Source of the DNA: Oscillospiraceae bacterium | GTDB taxonomy: Bacteria > Bacillota > Clostridia > Oscillospirales > Oscillospiraceae | Direction of reading: 5' to 3' | Assembly: GCA_031288675.1 (NCBI GenBank) | Contig: JAITQY010000027.1 | Location: 1 to 30,040, forward strand | DNA: 30,040 nt | In this document: positions 23,930 to 30,040 of the stretch, piece after piece | Layout of the letters: every line of letters starts with the position of its first letter | Numbering within the stretch: position 1 is the stretch's first letter | Notes under the pieces: generated by a model | What the model was told of the DNA's origin: nothing | Seen by the model: the letters and a program-made list of their open reading frames with translations, nothing else | The model's database searches: none | Position numbers and translations under genes: made by a program

Positions 23930-24111
23930 GTAGTCGGCAGGTATTAGTCGGGAGCAGACAGTGGACGGAAGGTGCGCCCTACGGGGGACGAAAGGGATAC
24001 TCGGGCGAGCGATGCTCGCCCCTACGGGAACGGGAGATAGTCATTAGTCTACAGTCGTGAGTAGGCAGTGGACGAGGGAAACGAGGAACGTTAGTCACCA
24101 ATCACTACTCA
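23930..24111 (-). repeat. Heptanucleotide-period repeat locus D with embedded palindrome
   Basis: Plus-strand NNAGTCG-type units at 23930-23964, then a GC-rich insert, then further units in 7-base register at 24037-24078 and 24091-24111. The insert carries a hairpin GGGCGAGC/GCTCGCCC (24003-24021) flanked by CTACGGG, like the dispersed palindromes found in many gut Firmicutes. On the minus strand the arrays lie downstream of the promoter at 24115-24143. Confidence 0.8.
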
Positions 24112-24182
24112 AATATTATAGCACACAGTTTCTGATTTGTCAAGAGAAAATTTGTGTGTAATCGTAAATAATTTGTGAACAG
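24112..24182 (-). promoter_or_regulatory. Repeated promoter module, copy D (points back at fakA)
   Basis: Minus strand TTGACA (24143-24138), 17-base spacer, TATAAT (24120-24115). The module is nearly identical to copies A and B and ends in CTGTTCA, which is also one arm end of the 40-bp palindrome at 24176-24215. Confidence 0.78.
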
Positions 24183-24215
24183 CATAGGCAAATATATATT
24201 TGCCTATGCTGTTCA
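24176..24215. repeat. Perfect 40-bp palindrome
   Basis: Arms 24176-24195 and 24196-24215 are exact reverse complements with no spacer. It lies 18 bases after the lipoprotein stop and probably serves as its terminator, though the following T content is modest. It joins the promoter module exactly at its conserved TGTTCA end. Confidence 0.85.
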
Positions 24216-24233
24216 TTATCTTTAGTTCATATG

Positions 24234-25448
24234 TTAACGGGGTCTTGCTCCCGGAGTTCCGGAGTTATTACCGCCGGGCTGACGCGGTACGGTCTCGCCC
24301 GGAGCCACTTCGGTCACTCCGCCCGGAGAGATGACGATATTTCCGCCGGTGCTTGGATCAGGAATGATTTGAATATTTCCGCCGCGATTACCTCCGCCGC
24401 CGTTCGGACGCGCTCCGTCCGCTACCGTGCCGGACTGGCGCGGAAGCAAGTTTTCAGTGCCGGCAGTAACAGGTGATAGCTCCGTATCGCCTGAGATAAC
24501 GGTATATTCCGCTCCGTCAATGAAATCCGGCGACGCAATAAAGAAAGAGGTCGCGCCGCCGGGTACATCGTCGTCTATCCAAATATATGAACCGTCTGAC
24601 CCGACGATTTTAAGTTTGCCGCCACTTTCAGAGATGCTCTCAAAACAGAAAATTCCCGCAGTGATAGTAACAGTACCGTCCGCATCAAGAGGGTCGCCGT
24701 CCGTCGGCGCATTGATAAATACGGCGACCTCGCCGCCGGTGATCGTGAAAGTACCGTTGCTGTCTATGCCGTCACTTTTAGAATAAACTCTCAGCCGACC
24801 GCCGGAGATATTGACTTCGCAAGTTGTAAGCTCGTCCGCGCGGTCGGAGCTTGCGTTGACACCGTCTTCGCCGCCTATAGCAATTACACTTCCGCTGCTG
24901 AGAAAAATTTTCTCCGCCTCAATAGCCTCATTTGTAATGCTTTCAAAGCGGCATTCTCCGCCGCTGTGGTCAAATGTCAGCGTACCAAGTACGGTTATCG
25001 CTTTGCCGTCGGGGTTATCCGCTTTGACGGACAGAGTACCGTCGCCGGTAACCGTGAAATTCTCTCCGCCGACTATAGCGTCAGCGGCGGCAGAGGTTAT
25101 GTAGTTGTTTCCTACAAGGTTGAGCGTGATGCTTTGATTACTGTCGGCGGCAAGCAATGCCGTGCCGCCGGTACAGGTGATCTCGGCATTATCCAATGTG
25201 ATCTCTGCGACGCTCGCCGTAACATAAATTTGAGCGTTGATAACTCCTGCAAGAGTGTAATCCGGTTCGGTAATCTCGGTTCGTATAAAAGTTTCCGGCT
25301 CGGCGGCAGTATCCGCATCGGACGGTTCCTCAAAGATTTCTTCAGGTGTGTTCGCAGAAGGTTCATCCGTACTGACGGTACTTGTACCGCATGCGGCAAG
25401 TATCAGAATCAGCGACAAAAGCAAAATTACCGCAAGTAATTTATTCAA
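24234..25448 (-). CDS. Secreted lipoprotein with carbohydrate-binding-like beta-helix domain (Cthe_2159/DUF4353 type)
   Basis: 404 residues beginning at TTG 25448, chosen because AAAGGAGG lies 8 bases upstream; the longer frame would start above the putative -10 box. A lipoprotein signal ends in ILAAC (Cys20). An acidic Thr/Ser/Pro linker precedes repeats of the form ITLDNAEITCTGGTALLAAD, with many short beta-strands and Gly/Asp/Asn turns (about 70-300), as in the calcium-dependent, polygalacturonate-binding Cthe_2159 family. The tail is Gly/Asn/Pro/Arg-rich (GARPNGGGGNRGG). Likely exposed outside the membrane; the ligand is not known. Confidence 0.82.
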   Translation of the reverse strand: MNKLLAVILLLSLILILAACGTSTVSTDEPSANTPEEIFEEPSDADTAAEPETFIRTEITEPDYTLAGVINAQIYVTASVAEITLDNAEITCTGGTALLAADSNQSITLNLVGNNYITSAAADAIVGGENFTVTGDGTLSVKADNPDGKAITVLGTLTFDHSGGECRFESITNEAIEAEKIFLSSGSVIAIGGEDGVNASSDRADELTTCEVNISGGRLRVYSKSDGIDSNGTFTITGGEVAVFINAPTDGDPLDADGTVTITAGIFCFESISESGGKLKIVGSDGSYIWIDDDVPGGATSFFIASPDFIDGAEYTVISGDTELSPVTAGTENLLPRQSGTVADGARPNGGGGNRGGNIQIIPDPSTGGNIVISPGGVTEVAPGETVPRQPGGNNSGTPGARPR

Positions 25449-25482
25449 AGTTGTATCCTCCTTTAATTTCATTCTGAGGATA

Positions 25483-25537
25483 ATTATAACAGTAAAATAT
25501 GAATATTTCTCCAGCAAGATATTAACGTTTCGTTAAT
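25483..25537 (-). promoter_or_regulatory. Possible promoter and operator of the lipoprotein gene
   Basis: A TATAAT (25488-25483, minus) has no good -35 box at 17 bases. Upstream, ATTAACG and CGTTAAT (25521-25537) form a 7-base inverted repeat with a 3-base spacer, which could be an activator site compensating for the missing -35 box. Confidence 0.35.
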
Positions 25538-25556
25538 TAAGGAACACGCACTAAAT

Positions 25557-25592
25557 ATCACGACGGGCGTATTAAGAACCGCCCGTCGTGAT
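25557..25592 (-). terminator. Terminator of the metal ATPase gene
   Basis: Perfect 13-bp stem (25557-25569 with 25580-25592), 10-base loop, followed on the minus strand by ATTTAGT. Lies 35 bases after the ATPase stop. Confidence 0.75.
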
Positions 25593-25627
25593 ACACACAA
25601 ATATTTATGCCGTTTAATTCCCGACCT

Positions 25628-27742
25628 CTAACTTCGCCTCATCACCCTTGCTGCGTTTAGTACCGCCAAAAGCGCGACGCCTACGTCGGCAAAAACAGCC
25701 TCCCACATCGTAGCTATCCCGAACGCTCCCAGCAGCAGAAACGCTCCCTTCACACCCAGCGCGAAAATAATGTTCTGCCACACTATCCGCTTCGTGAACC
25801 TTGAAATCTCAATGGCCTCAGCTAATTTTGAAGGCTCGTCGGTCATTATCACGACGTCCGCAGCTTCTATCGCCGCGTCAGAACCAAGTCCGCCCATCGC
25901 TATGCCTACGTCCGCGCGCGTCAAGACCGGCGCATCGTTTATACCGTCGCCGACAAAGGCAAGTTTGCCGCTGGTCTGCGTCAGAAGTTCCTCCACTTTA
26001 GCCACTTTATCTGCCGGCAAAAGACCGCCGTAAACCGCGTCTATTCCCAGCTCGTCTCCTACGGTTTCGGCTATCTGCGGATTGTCGCCGGTCAGCATTA
26101 CAGTCTTGCGGATACCTTTGTCTTTAAGCGCGAAGATGGCATATTTGCTGTCCGGCTTGATTTCGTCCGCTATGACAATGCTGCCGGCGTATACTCCGTT
26201 TAAGGCGACGTATATCACAGTTCCGTCAGCGCCGGTTGCTTCAAACGCGATTCCCTCCCGTTCCATAAGTTTTCGGTTGCCGGCGAGGATAACATCCGCG
26301 CCGGACTTAACGCTTACGCCGTGACCGCTGATTTCTTCATATCCGGATAAATCCGCGCCCTCTACCGGTTTGCCGTACCCGCTCAAAATGGATTTGGCTA
26401 TCGGGTGATTCGAGAAACTTTCCGCATAGGCGGCGAGTTCTATCAGTTCATCTTCGCTTTTGCCGTTTGCCGGTATCAGATTAACAACCTTAAACACGCC
26501 GTAGGTCAGCGTTCCCGTCTTGTCAAATACTACCGTATCCACTTTAGAAAGCGCCTCTAAATAATTACCGCCTTTTACAAGGATACCTTTCCTGGACGCG
26601 CCGCCAATACCTCCGAAGAAGCTAAGCGGAATGGAAATTACAAGCGCGCACGGGCAGGAGATGACAAGGAAAATCAGCCCCCTGTTTATCCAGTCCGTCC
26701 ACGCGCCGCCCATAAGCAGAGGAGGCACGACCGCCATCAGCGCCGCGAAGATAACCACTACCGGAGTATAGTAGCGCGAGAACACGGTGATGAAGTTTTC
26801 TGTATGCGCTTTTTTGCTTCCCGCGCTCTCCACAAGATTGAGTATCTTAGCTACGGTGGACTCGCCGAACGTTTCGGTCACCCTAATAGTCAGCAGTCCG
26901 CTTTGGTTGATACATCCGGAAAGCACGCTTACGCCGGCGGATACCTTGCGCGGCACGGATTCCCCTGTAAGCGCGGTGGTGTCAAGCATTGATTCGCCGG
27001 CGGTAACAACTCCGTCCAACGGTATCTTCTCGCCGGGCTTGACAATGATGATGTCACCGATATTAACGCTCTCCGGCGCAACCCGAATTATATTAGTTCC
27101 GGTTTGAAGATTGGCATAGTCGGGTCTGATGTCCATAAGGTCGGCAATAGATTTCTTGGATTTGCGCACAGCCATATCCTGACACATCTCGCCGATCTGA
27201 TAAAACAGCATCACCGCCGCGGCTTCGGGGTATTCGCCTATCGCGAACGCGCCGATCGAGGCGATAGTCATAAGAAAGTTCTCGTCAAATATCTGTCCGC
27301 GTATAATATTGCGTGCGGCTTTGATAAGTACGTCTCCGCCAAGTAGCAAGTAGCTTACGATAAGCACGCCTAACGAGAGATACGGTATACCCGTTATAAA
27401 GCGGTCGGCAAGCATACCTGCTCCGAACACCGCCGCGCCTATTGCCAGCCGTATTATTTGGGACTTGCCGCCCTCTTCGTGAGTGTGGTCGTGGTCATGC
27501 GAATGCGCGCGTGTATACGCGTCGTTATCGGTTACGGTAACTTCGCTTTCGTATTTGTGTACGGCGGTTTCAATAAGCTCTGTGATGTTTCCGGCAAGTT
27601 CCTCTGTAATATTAAACTGCAAAACAGAAGTTGAAAAATTAAGGCTCGCTTCGCTTACTCCTGTGATGCCGCTAACTTCGCGCTCAATTTTAGCGGCGCA
27701 GTTCGCGCAGCCTAATCCCTGAAGCGTAAAGGATTTTCTCAT
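25628..27742 (-). CDS. cadA: Heavy-metal translocating P1B-type ATPase (Cd/Zn/Pb type)
   Basis: Exports soft divalent metals at the cost of ATP. 704 residues. An N-terminal HMA domain with GLGCANC (9-15), a His/Asp-rich linker (HSHDHDHTH, about 80-88), TGES (259-262), the transmembrane CPC motif (363-365), the phosphorylation motif DKTGTLT (Asp407), NHPIAKS and GDGINDAP. CPC together with the His-rich linker suggests Zn/Cd rather than Cu export. ATG 27742 follows AAAGGAG; the frame opens at 27805 but that start lies upstream of the promoter's transcript start. An ArsR/SmtB-like operator precedes it. Confidence 0.93.
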   Translation of the reverse strand: MRKSFTLQGLGCANCAAKIEREVSGITGVSEASLNFSTSVLQFNITEELAGNITELIETAVHKYESEVTVTDNDAYTRAHSHDHDHTHEEGGKSQIIRLAIGAAVFGAGMLADRFITGIPYLSLGVLIVSYLLLGGDVLIKAARNIIRGQIFDENFLMTIASIGAFAIGEYPEAAAVMLFYQIGEMCQDMAVRKSKKSIADLMDIRPDYANLQTGTNIIRVAPESVNIGDIIIVKPGEKIPLDGVVTAGESMLDTTALTGESVPRKVSAGVSVLSGCINQSGLLTIRVTETFGESTVAKILNLVESAGSKKAHTENFITVFSRYYTPVVVIFAALMAVVPPLLMGGAWTDWINRGLIFLVISCPCALVISIPLSFFGGIGGASRKGILVKGGNYLEALSKVDTVVFDKTGTLTYGVFKVVNLIPANGKSEDELIELAAYAESFSNHPIAKSILSGYGKPVEGADLSGYEEISGHGVSVKSGADVILAGNRKLMEREGIAFEATGADGTVIYVALNGVYAGSIVIADEIKPDSKYAIFALKDKGIRKTVMLTGDNPQIAETVGDELGIDAVYGGLLPADKVAKVEELLTQTSGKLAFVGDGINDAPVLTRADVGIAMGGLGSDAAIEAADVVIMTDEPSKLAEAIEISRFTKRIVWQNIIFALGVKGAFLLLGAFGIATMWEAVFADVGVALLAVLNAARVMRRS

Positions 27743-27766
27743 GGCAGGTTCTCCTTTATATAAAAC

Positions 27767-27786
27767 ATATGAACAAGTATTCATTT
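27767..27786. promoter_or_regulatory. ArsR/SmtB-type operator of cadA
   Basis: ATATGAA (27767) and TTCATTT (27780) form an imperfect inverted repeat around CAAGTA, closely resembling the known form ATATGAAC...TTCATAT of CzrA/CadC-type repressor sites. It lies between the -10 box and the ribosome binding site of cadA, where binding would block transcription until metal releases the repressor. The repressor gene is not in the window. Confidence 0.6.
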
Positions 27787-27795
27787 GATGTACCG

Positions 27796-27824
27796 ATGAT
27801 AACACACCTTTTCCGCGTTGTCAA
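27796..27824 (-). promoter_or_regulatory. cadA: cadA promoter
   Basis: Minus strand TTGACA (27824-27819), 17-base spacer, TATCAT (27801-27796). Confidence 0.75.
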
Positions 27825-27843
27825 GAGTTTTTTTGCGAAGATT

Positions 27844-27871
27844 TCTGATTTTTTATCAAACAAAAATCAGA
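27844..27871. repeat. 10-bp inverted repeat upstream of cadA
   Basis: Arms 27844-27853 and 27862-27871 are exact complements with an 8-base loop. It stands about 20 bases above the cadA -35 box and 80 bases before the rplU promoter, so it does not follow any gene; an operator or insulating hairpin are both possible. Confidence 0.4.
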
Positions 27872-27952
27872 CGTCAGCCCGGCGCGGTCGCTGATTACTG
27901 CGTTGCAGCCAACGCCGGCTATAAACTTATTCTGCGCCGTATAAAAAAATGC

Positions 27953-27981
27953 TTGACAAATAGGTAAAGATGGTGTATAGT
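27953..27981 (+). promoter_or_regulatory. rplU: rplU-rpmA promoter
   Basis: TTGACA (27953-27958), 17-base spacer, TATAGT (27976-27981). Confidence 0.8.
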
Positions 27982-27989
27982 ATTTTAGC

Positions 27990-28058
27990 CGCGTTGAAAA
28001 GGTTTGGACAAGTGCGCTGCAGCGCCGCCTTTAGAGCGAGACTTATATATACAAGGAG
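27990..28058 (+). promoter_or_regulatory. Probable ribosomal protein L21 leader
   Basis: The transcript between promoter and start can fold with AAAGG (27998-28002) pairing with CCTTT (28028-28032) around an inner GCGC/GCGC hairpin (28014-28025). Position and the GGACAAGTGCG stretch fit the L21 leader known upstream of rplU in Firmicutes, recalled from general knowledge and not matched to a model. Confidence 0.5.
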
Positions 28059-28065
28059 TGCGTAG

Positions 28066-28392
28066 ATGTTATACGCAGTTATCACAACAGGCGGTAAGCA
28101 ATACCGCGTTGCGGAAGGCGAAATCATTCACGTTGAGAAGCTTACCGCAGAAGATGGCGATACCGTTACGTTCAGCGAGATACTCGCAATTACGGGCGAT
28201 GAGGGTACGGCAAAGTTTGGTGCGCCGTATGTAGAGGGCGCAAAAGTTACCGCAAAGGTTATCAAAAGCGGAAAGGCGAAGAAAATACGCGTTTTCAAAA
28301 TGAAGCCTAAGAAAAACTACCGCAGGACATACGGTCACAGACAGCCGTATACGCGTCTGCAAATTGAGACAATTTCCGGAGGTGAAAACTAA
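28066..28392 (+). CDS. rplU: 50S ribosomal protein L21
   Basis: 108 residues, slightly longer than the usual 103. YAVITTGGKQYRVAEGEIIH at the start and KKIRVFKMKPKKNYRRTYGH near the C-terminus are diagnostic. AAGGAG precedes ATG 28066. The stop shares a base with the rpmA start (TAATG); in most Firmicutes a small protease gene (prp/ysxB) stands between the two, and it is absent here. Confidence 0.97.
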   Translation: MLYAVITTGGKQYRVAEGEIIHVEKLTAEDGDTVTFSEILAITGDEGTAKFGAPYVEGAKVTAKVIKSGKAKKIRVFKMKPKKNYRRTYGHRQPYTRLQIETISGGEN

Positions 28393-28652
28393 TGGCACAT
28401 AAAAAAGGAATGGGTTCGACCAAGAACGGTCGTGAAAGTAAATCAAAGCGTCTTGGTCCGAAGCGTGCGGACGGGCAGTTCGTAACTGCAGGTACTACGC
28501 TGTTTACACAGCGCGGCACGAAGATCCATCCGGGAATCAACGTAGGACGCGGGTCGAACGATGATCTTTTCGCGAAGGCGAGCGGCATTGTTCGTTATGA
28601 GCGTAAGGACAAGGATCGCAAGCAAATCAGCGTTTACGATCTGGCTCAATAA
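28392..28652 (+). CDS. rpmA: 50S ribosomal protein L27
   Basis: 86 residues. MAHKKGMGSTKNGRESKSKR and GTKIHPGINVGRGSNDDLFA are typical. The protein starts directly at AHKKG, as in Escherichia coli, and lacks the roughly nine-residue cleavable N-terminal extension (ending QFFA) that most Firmicutes L27 proteins have. The missing extension agrees with the missing prp gene next to it. Confidence 0.97.
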   Translation: MAHKKGMGSTKNGRESKSKRLGPKRADGQFVTAGTTLFTQRGTKIHPGINVGRGSNDDLFAKASGIVRYERKDKDRKQISVYDLAQ

Positions 28653-28658
28653 CAACCG

Positions 28659-29507
28659 ATGAGTAAACCTAAACTATTGATAGACGCTCACCTTGATGAG
28701 GTGGGCGTTGTCGTTATAGAAAACACCGGCGGATTTGTCAAAATCGCGGCGGTAGGCAGTCCGGATATACGTACACTGCCGTGCAGCGAATGGACATTTA
28801 CGCTTCCGGACGGATCGCAAGTCTATGGTGTCGTTGCGTTTTTACCGCCGCATTTAACCGGCGGAGGCGCGGAAGGCGGCATCGTGCCGGTTGACGAACT
28901 TTTTGTTGATACCGGAGGTATCGAACTGCCGGTCGGCTCATTTGGTGTGCGAAAAGTCCTGGAGTTTGACACCGGCGCCCTTATATCGGCAAAAGCCCTT
29001 GATAACCGAACAGGCTGCGCGGTGCTGCTTGACGTACTTAAAAGACTTGACGGGGACGATATTCCCGTGGAACTTACGGTACAGTTCAGCTCGCAGGAAG
29101 AAGCCGGACTGCGCGGTGCCGGAGCCGGCGCGGAGCGCGTTCAGCCGGATTATGCCGTTATCGTTGACGTTACGTTTGGGCAGGCGGCGGACGCCAAGGG
29201 ATACAATGTGTTTGAACTCGGCAAAGGTCCTACGCTTATGCTCGGTGCGTCTGTAAACCGCGCTTTCACGGATAAAATCCGCAGGACGGCGGAACGGCGC
29301 GGAATACCCTATGTGATAGAGGTTACGGCGGGCGGTAGCGGCACTAACGCTGACAGGATTCAGACGGCGCATTTCGGGGCAGCTACCGCCGTAATTTCTA
29401 TTCCGCTGCGATATATGCACACGGGAATTGAAACTCTTGATATGCGTGACGTTCAGGCGGCAAGCGACCTGATTTACTATTTGGTAAAGGACTGGAACGA
29501 TGACTGA
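28659..29507 (+). CDS. M42 family metallopeptidase, short N-terminus
   Basis: Relative of YsdC/PepA-type glutamyl or leucyl aminopeptidases that form large tetrahedral complexes. 282 residues, about 55 fewer than normal at the N-terminus: the first metal-ligand motif DAHLDEVG is already at residues 9-16. The other ligands appear intact: KALDNRTG, SSQEEAG, VIVDVTFG and YMHTGIE. No extension is possible because the rpmA stop is two codons upstream in the same frame. No clear ribosome binding site is seen, so translation may be coupled to rpmA. It overlaps the next M42 gene by 8 bases. Confidence 0.88.
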   Translation: MSKPKLLIDAHLDEVGVVVIENTGGFVKIAAVGSPDIRTLPCSEWTFTLPDGSQVYGVVAFLPPHLTGGGAEGGIVPVDELFVDTGGIELPVGSFGVRKVLEFDTGALISAKALDNRTGCAVLLDVLKRLDGDDIPVELTVQFSSQEEAGLRGAGAGAERVQPDYAVIVDVTFGQAADAKGYNVFELGKGPTLMLGASVNRAFTDKIRRTAERRGIPYVIEVTAGGSGTNADRIQTAHFGAATAVISIPLRYMHTGIETLDMRDVQAASDLIYYLVKDWNDD

Positions 29508-30040
29508 TTTATTGAAACGCCTTACACAAGCGAGCGGACCCTCCGGCGCGGAGGACGATGTACGCGAAATCATCAAAGCCGAAGTGGCTCCGTATGCGGA
29601 CGAGATAATTGAGGACGCTATGGGTAATCTGATTATTTTTCGCAAAGGTACGGATTCGTCTAAAAAAAAACCTCTGACGCTCGCGGCGCACATGGACGAA
29701 GTCGGCATAATCATAACTGAAGCGGTCGGCAAAGGGTTCTATAAGTTCGATTTTCTCGGTGGTGTAGATGTGCGCGTAGTAATGGGCAAACCTGTAAAAA
29801 TCGGCGCCGTCAGCGGTGTGATAAGCCCGGGAAAAACGTGGCACTTATCAACCAAATCGGAGCGCGAGCGCCTGCCGAAGATTACTGATCTGTTCATCGA
29901 CTGCTTCCGGGACGAAAGTCTGCGTCCGGGAGACTGCGGCACATTTATCAGCGCTTATGAAGAGTTCGGAAATGACTTCATAAAAGCGAAAGCGTTGGAC
30001 GACCGGGCGGGTTGCGCTGTGCTTCTTACGTTGATGAAAC
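29500..30040 (+). CDS. M42 family metallopeptidase (3' end cut off by window)
   Basis: The frame runs from ATG 29500 to the window end without a stop, 180 residues visible. The N-terminus MTDLLKRLTQASGPSGAEDD is the standard M42 opening that its upstream neighbour lacks; LAAHMDEVGIII (His64) and KALDDRAGCAVLL supply the first metal ligands. The start overlaps the end of the preceding M42 gene (ATGACTGA), so the two are co-translated and may assemble together. Confidence 0.88.
   Translation, partial: MTDLLKRLTQASGPSGAEDDVREIIKAEVAPYADEIIEDAMGNLIIFRKGTDSSKKKPLTLAAHMDEVGIIITEAVGKGFYKFDFLGGVDVRVVMGKPVKIGAVSGVISPGKTWHLSTKSERERLPKITDLFIDCFRDESLRPGDCGTFISAYEEFGNDFIKAKALDDRAGCAVLLTLMK

Noticed and set aside
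27844..27871. Terminator
   Set aside because: Stem is AT-rich, no gene ends nearby, and it stands upstream of both flanking promoters; listed only as an inverted repeat.
28938..29732. Long minus-strand ORF opposite the M42 genes
   Set aside because: It lies opposite two well-supported peptidase genes, has no ribosome binding site of note and no recognisable motif. The same applies to 17616-18152, 22953-23486 and 14582-15127.

Overview
The window looks like chromosomal DNA of an anaerobic, spore-forming Clostridia-type bacterium (Bacillota), probably an uncultured lineage of roughly even base composition. The evidence is a full spoIIA operon (anti-anti-sigma, anti-sigma, sigma-F), yabP and yabQ, ribonuclease Y, the Asp23/FakA pair, strong purine-rich ribosome binding sites, and near-consensus sigma-A promoters with 17-base spacers. 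Genus-level placement is not possible by eye. No transposase, integrase, phage gene, CRISPR array, tRNA or rRNA was seen.

Layout. 1-1539 is the 3' end of a large, possibly glycosidase-like protein. 1604-5031 (minus) is one tightly packed operon, spoIIAA-spoIIAB-sigF-yabP-yabQ-divIC-prmA, which joins early forespore sigma control to spore-cortex and division genes. 5104-5612 is a non-coding stretch with two forward promoters and heptanucleotide-period repeats. 5613-9565 (plus) is rny, a small Imm5-like protein, an SPFH/band-7 protein and trmD. 9861-14552 (plus) holds a MATE exporter, gapA with its own promoter, and apt followed by an NCS2 purine permease (purine salvage). 14624-15951 is smpB overlapping a DUF975 membrane protein. 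16059-16718 (minus) is rpmB with a small membrane exporter-like gene, divergent from rpsB-tsf (16954-18626). The rpsB-tsf transcript has a structured leader that can fold as a pseudoknot. 18982-21558 (minus) is a class A penicillin-binding protein, divergent from asp23-like/fakA (21872-23927). 24234-25448 (minus) is a secreted beta-helix-like lipoprotein and 25628-27742 (minus) a CadA-type metal ATPase with an ArsR/SmtB-like operator. 28066-28652 is rplU-rpmA behind a likely L21 leader, followed by two overlapping M42 peptidase genes, the second cut by the window edge.

The most unusual content is intergenic. Five loci (about 5323-5516, 9555-9684, 12372-12466, 18804-18838, 23930-24111) carry degenerate tandem repeats with a strict 7-base period (CGACTNN in one orientation, NNAGTCG in the other). 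At three of them the array touches or supplies the stop codon of the upstream gene (trmD, gapA, fakA). Four loci also carry copies of a roughly 75-base module containing a near-perfect sigma-A promoter. In three the array lies directly downstream of the promoter, so each could yield a repeat RNA, and three of the promoters point back into the 3' ends of plus-strand operons (trmD, tsf, fakA). I see no protein partner, and this family is the main candidate for something undescribed.
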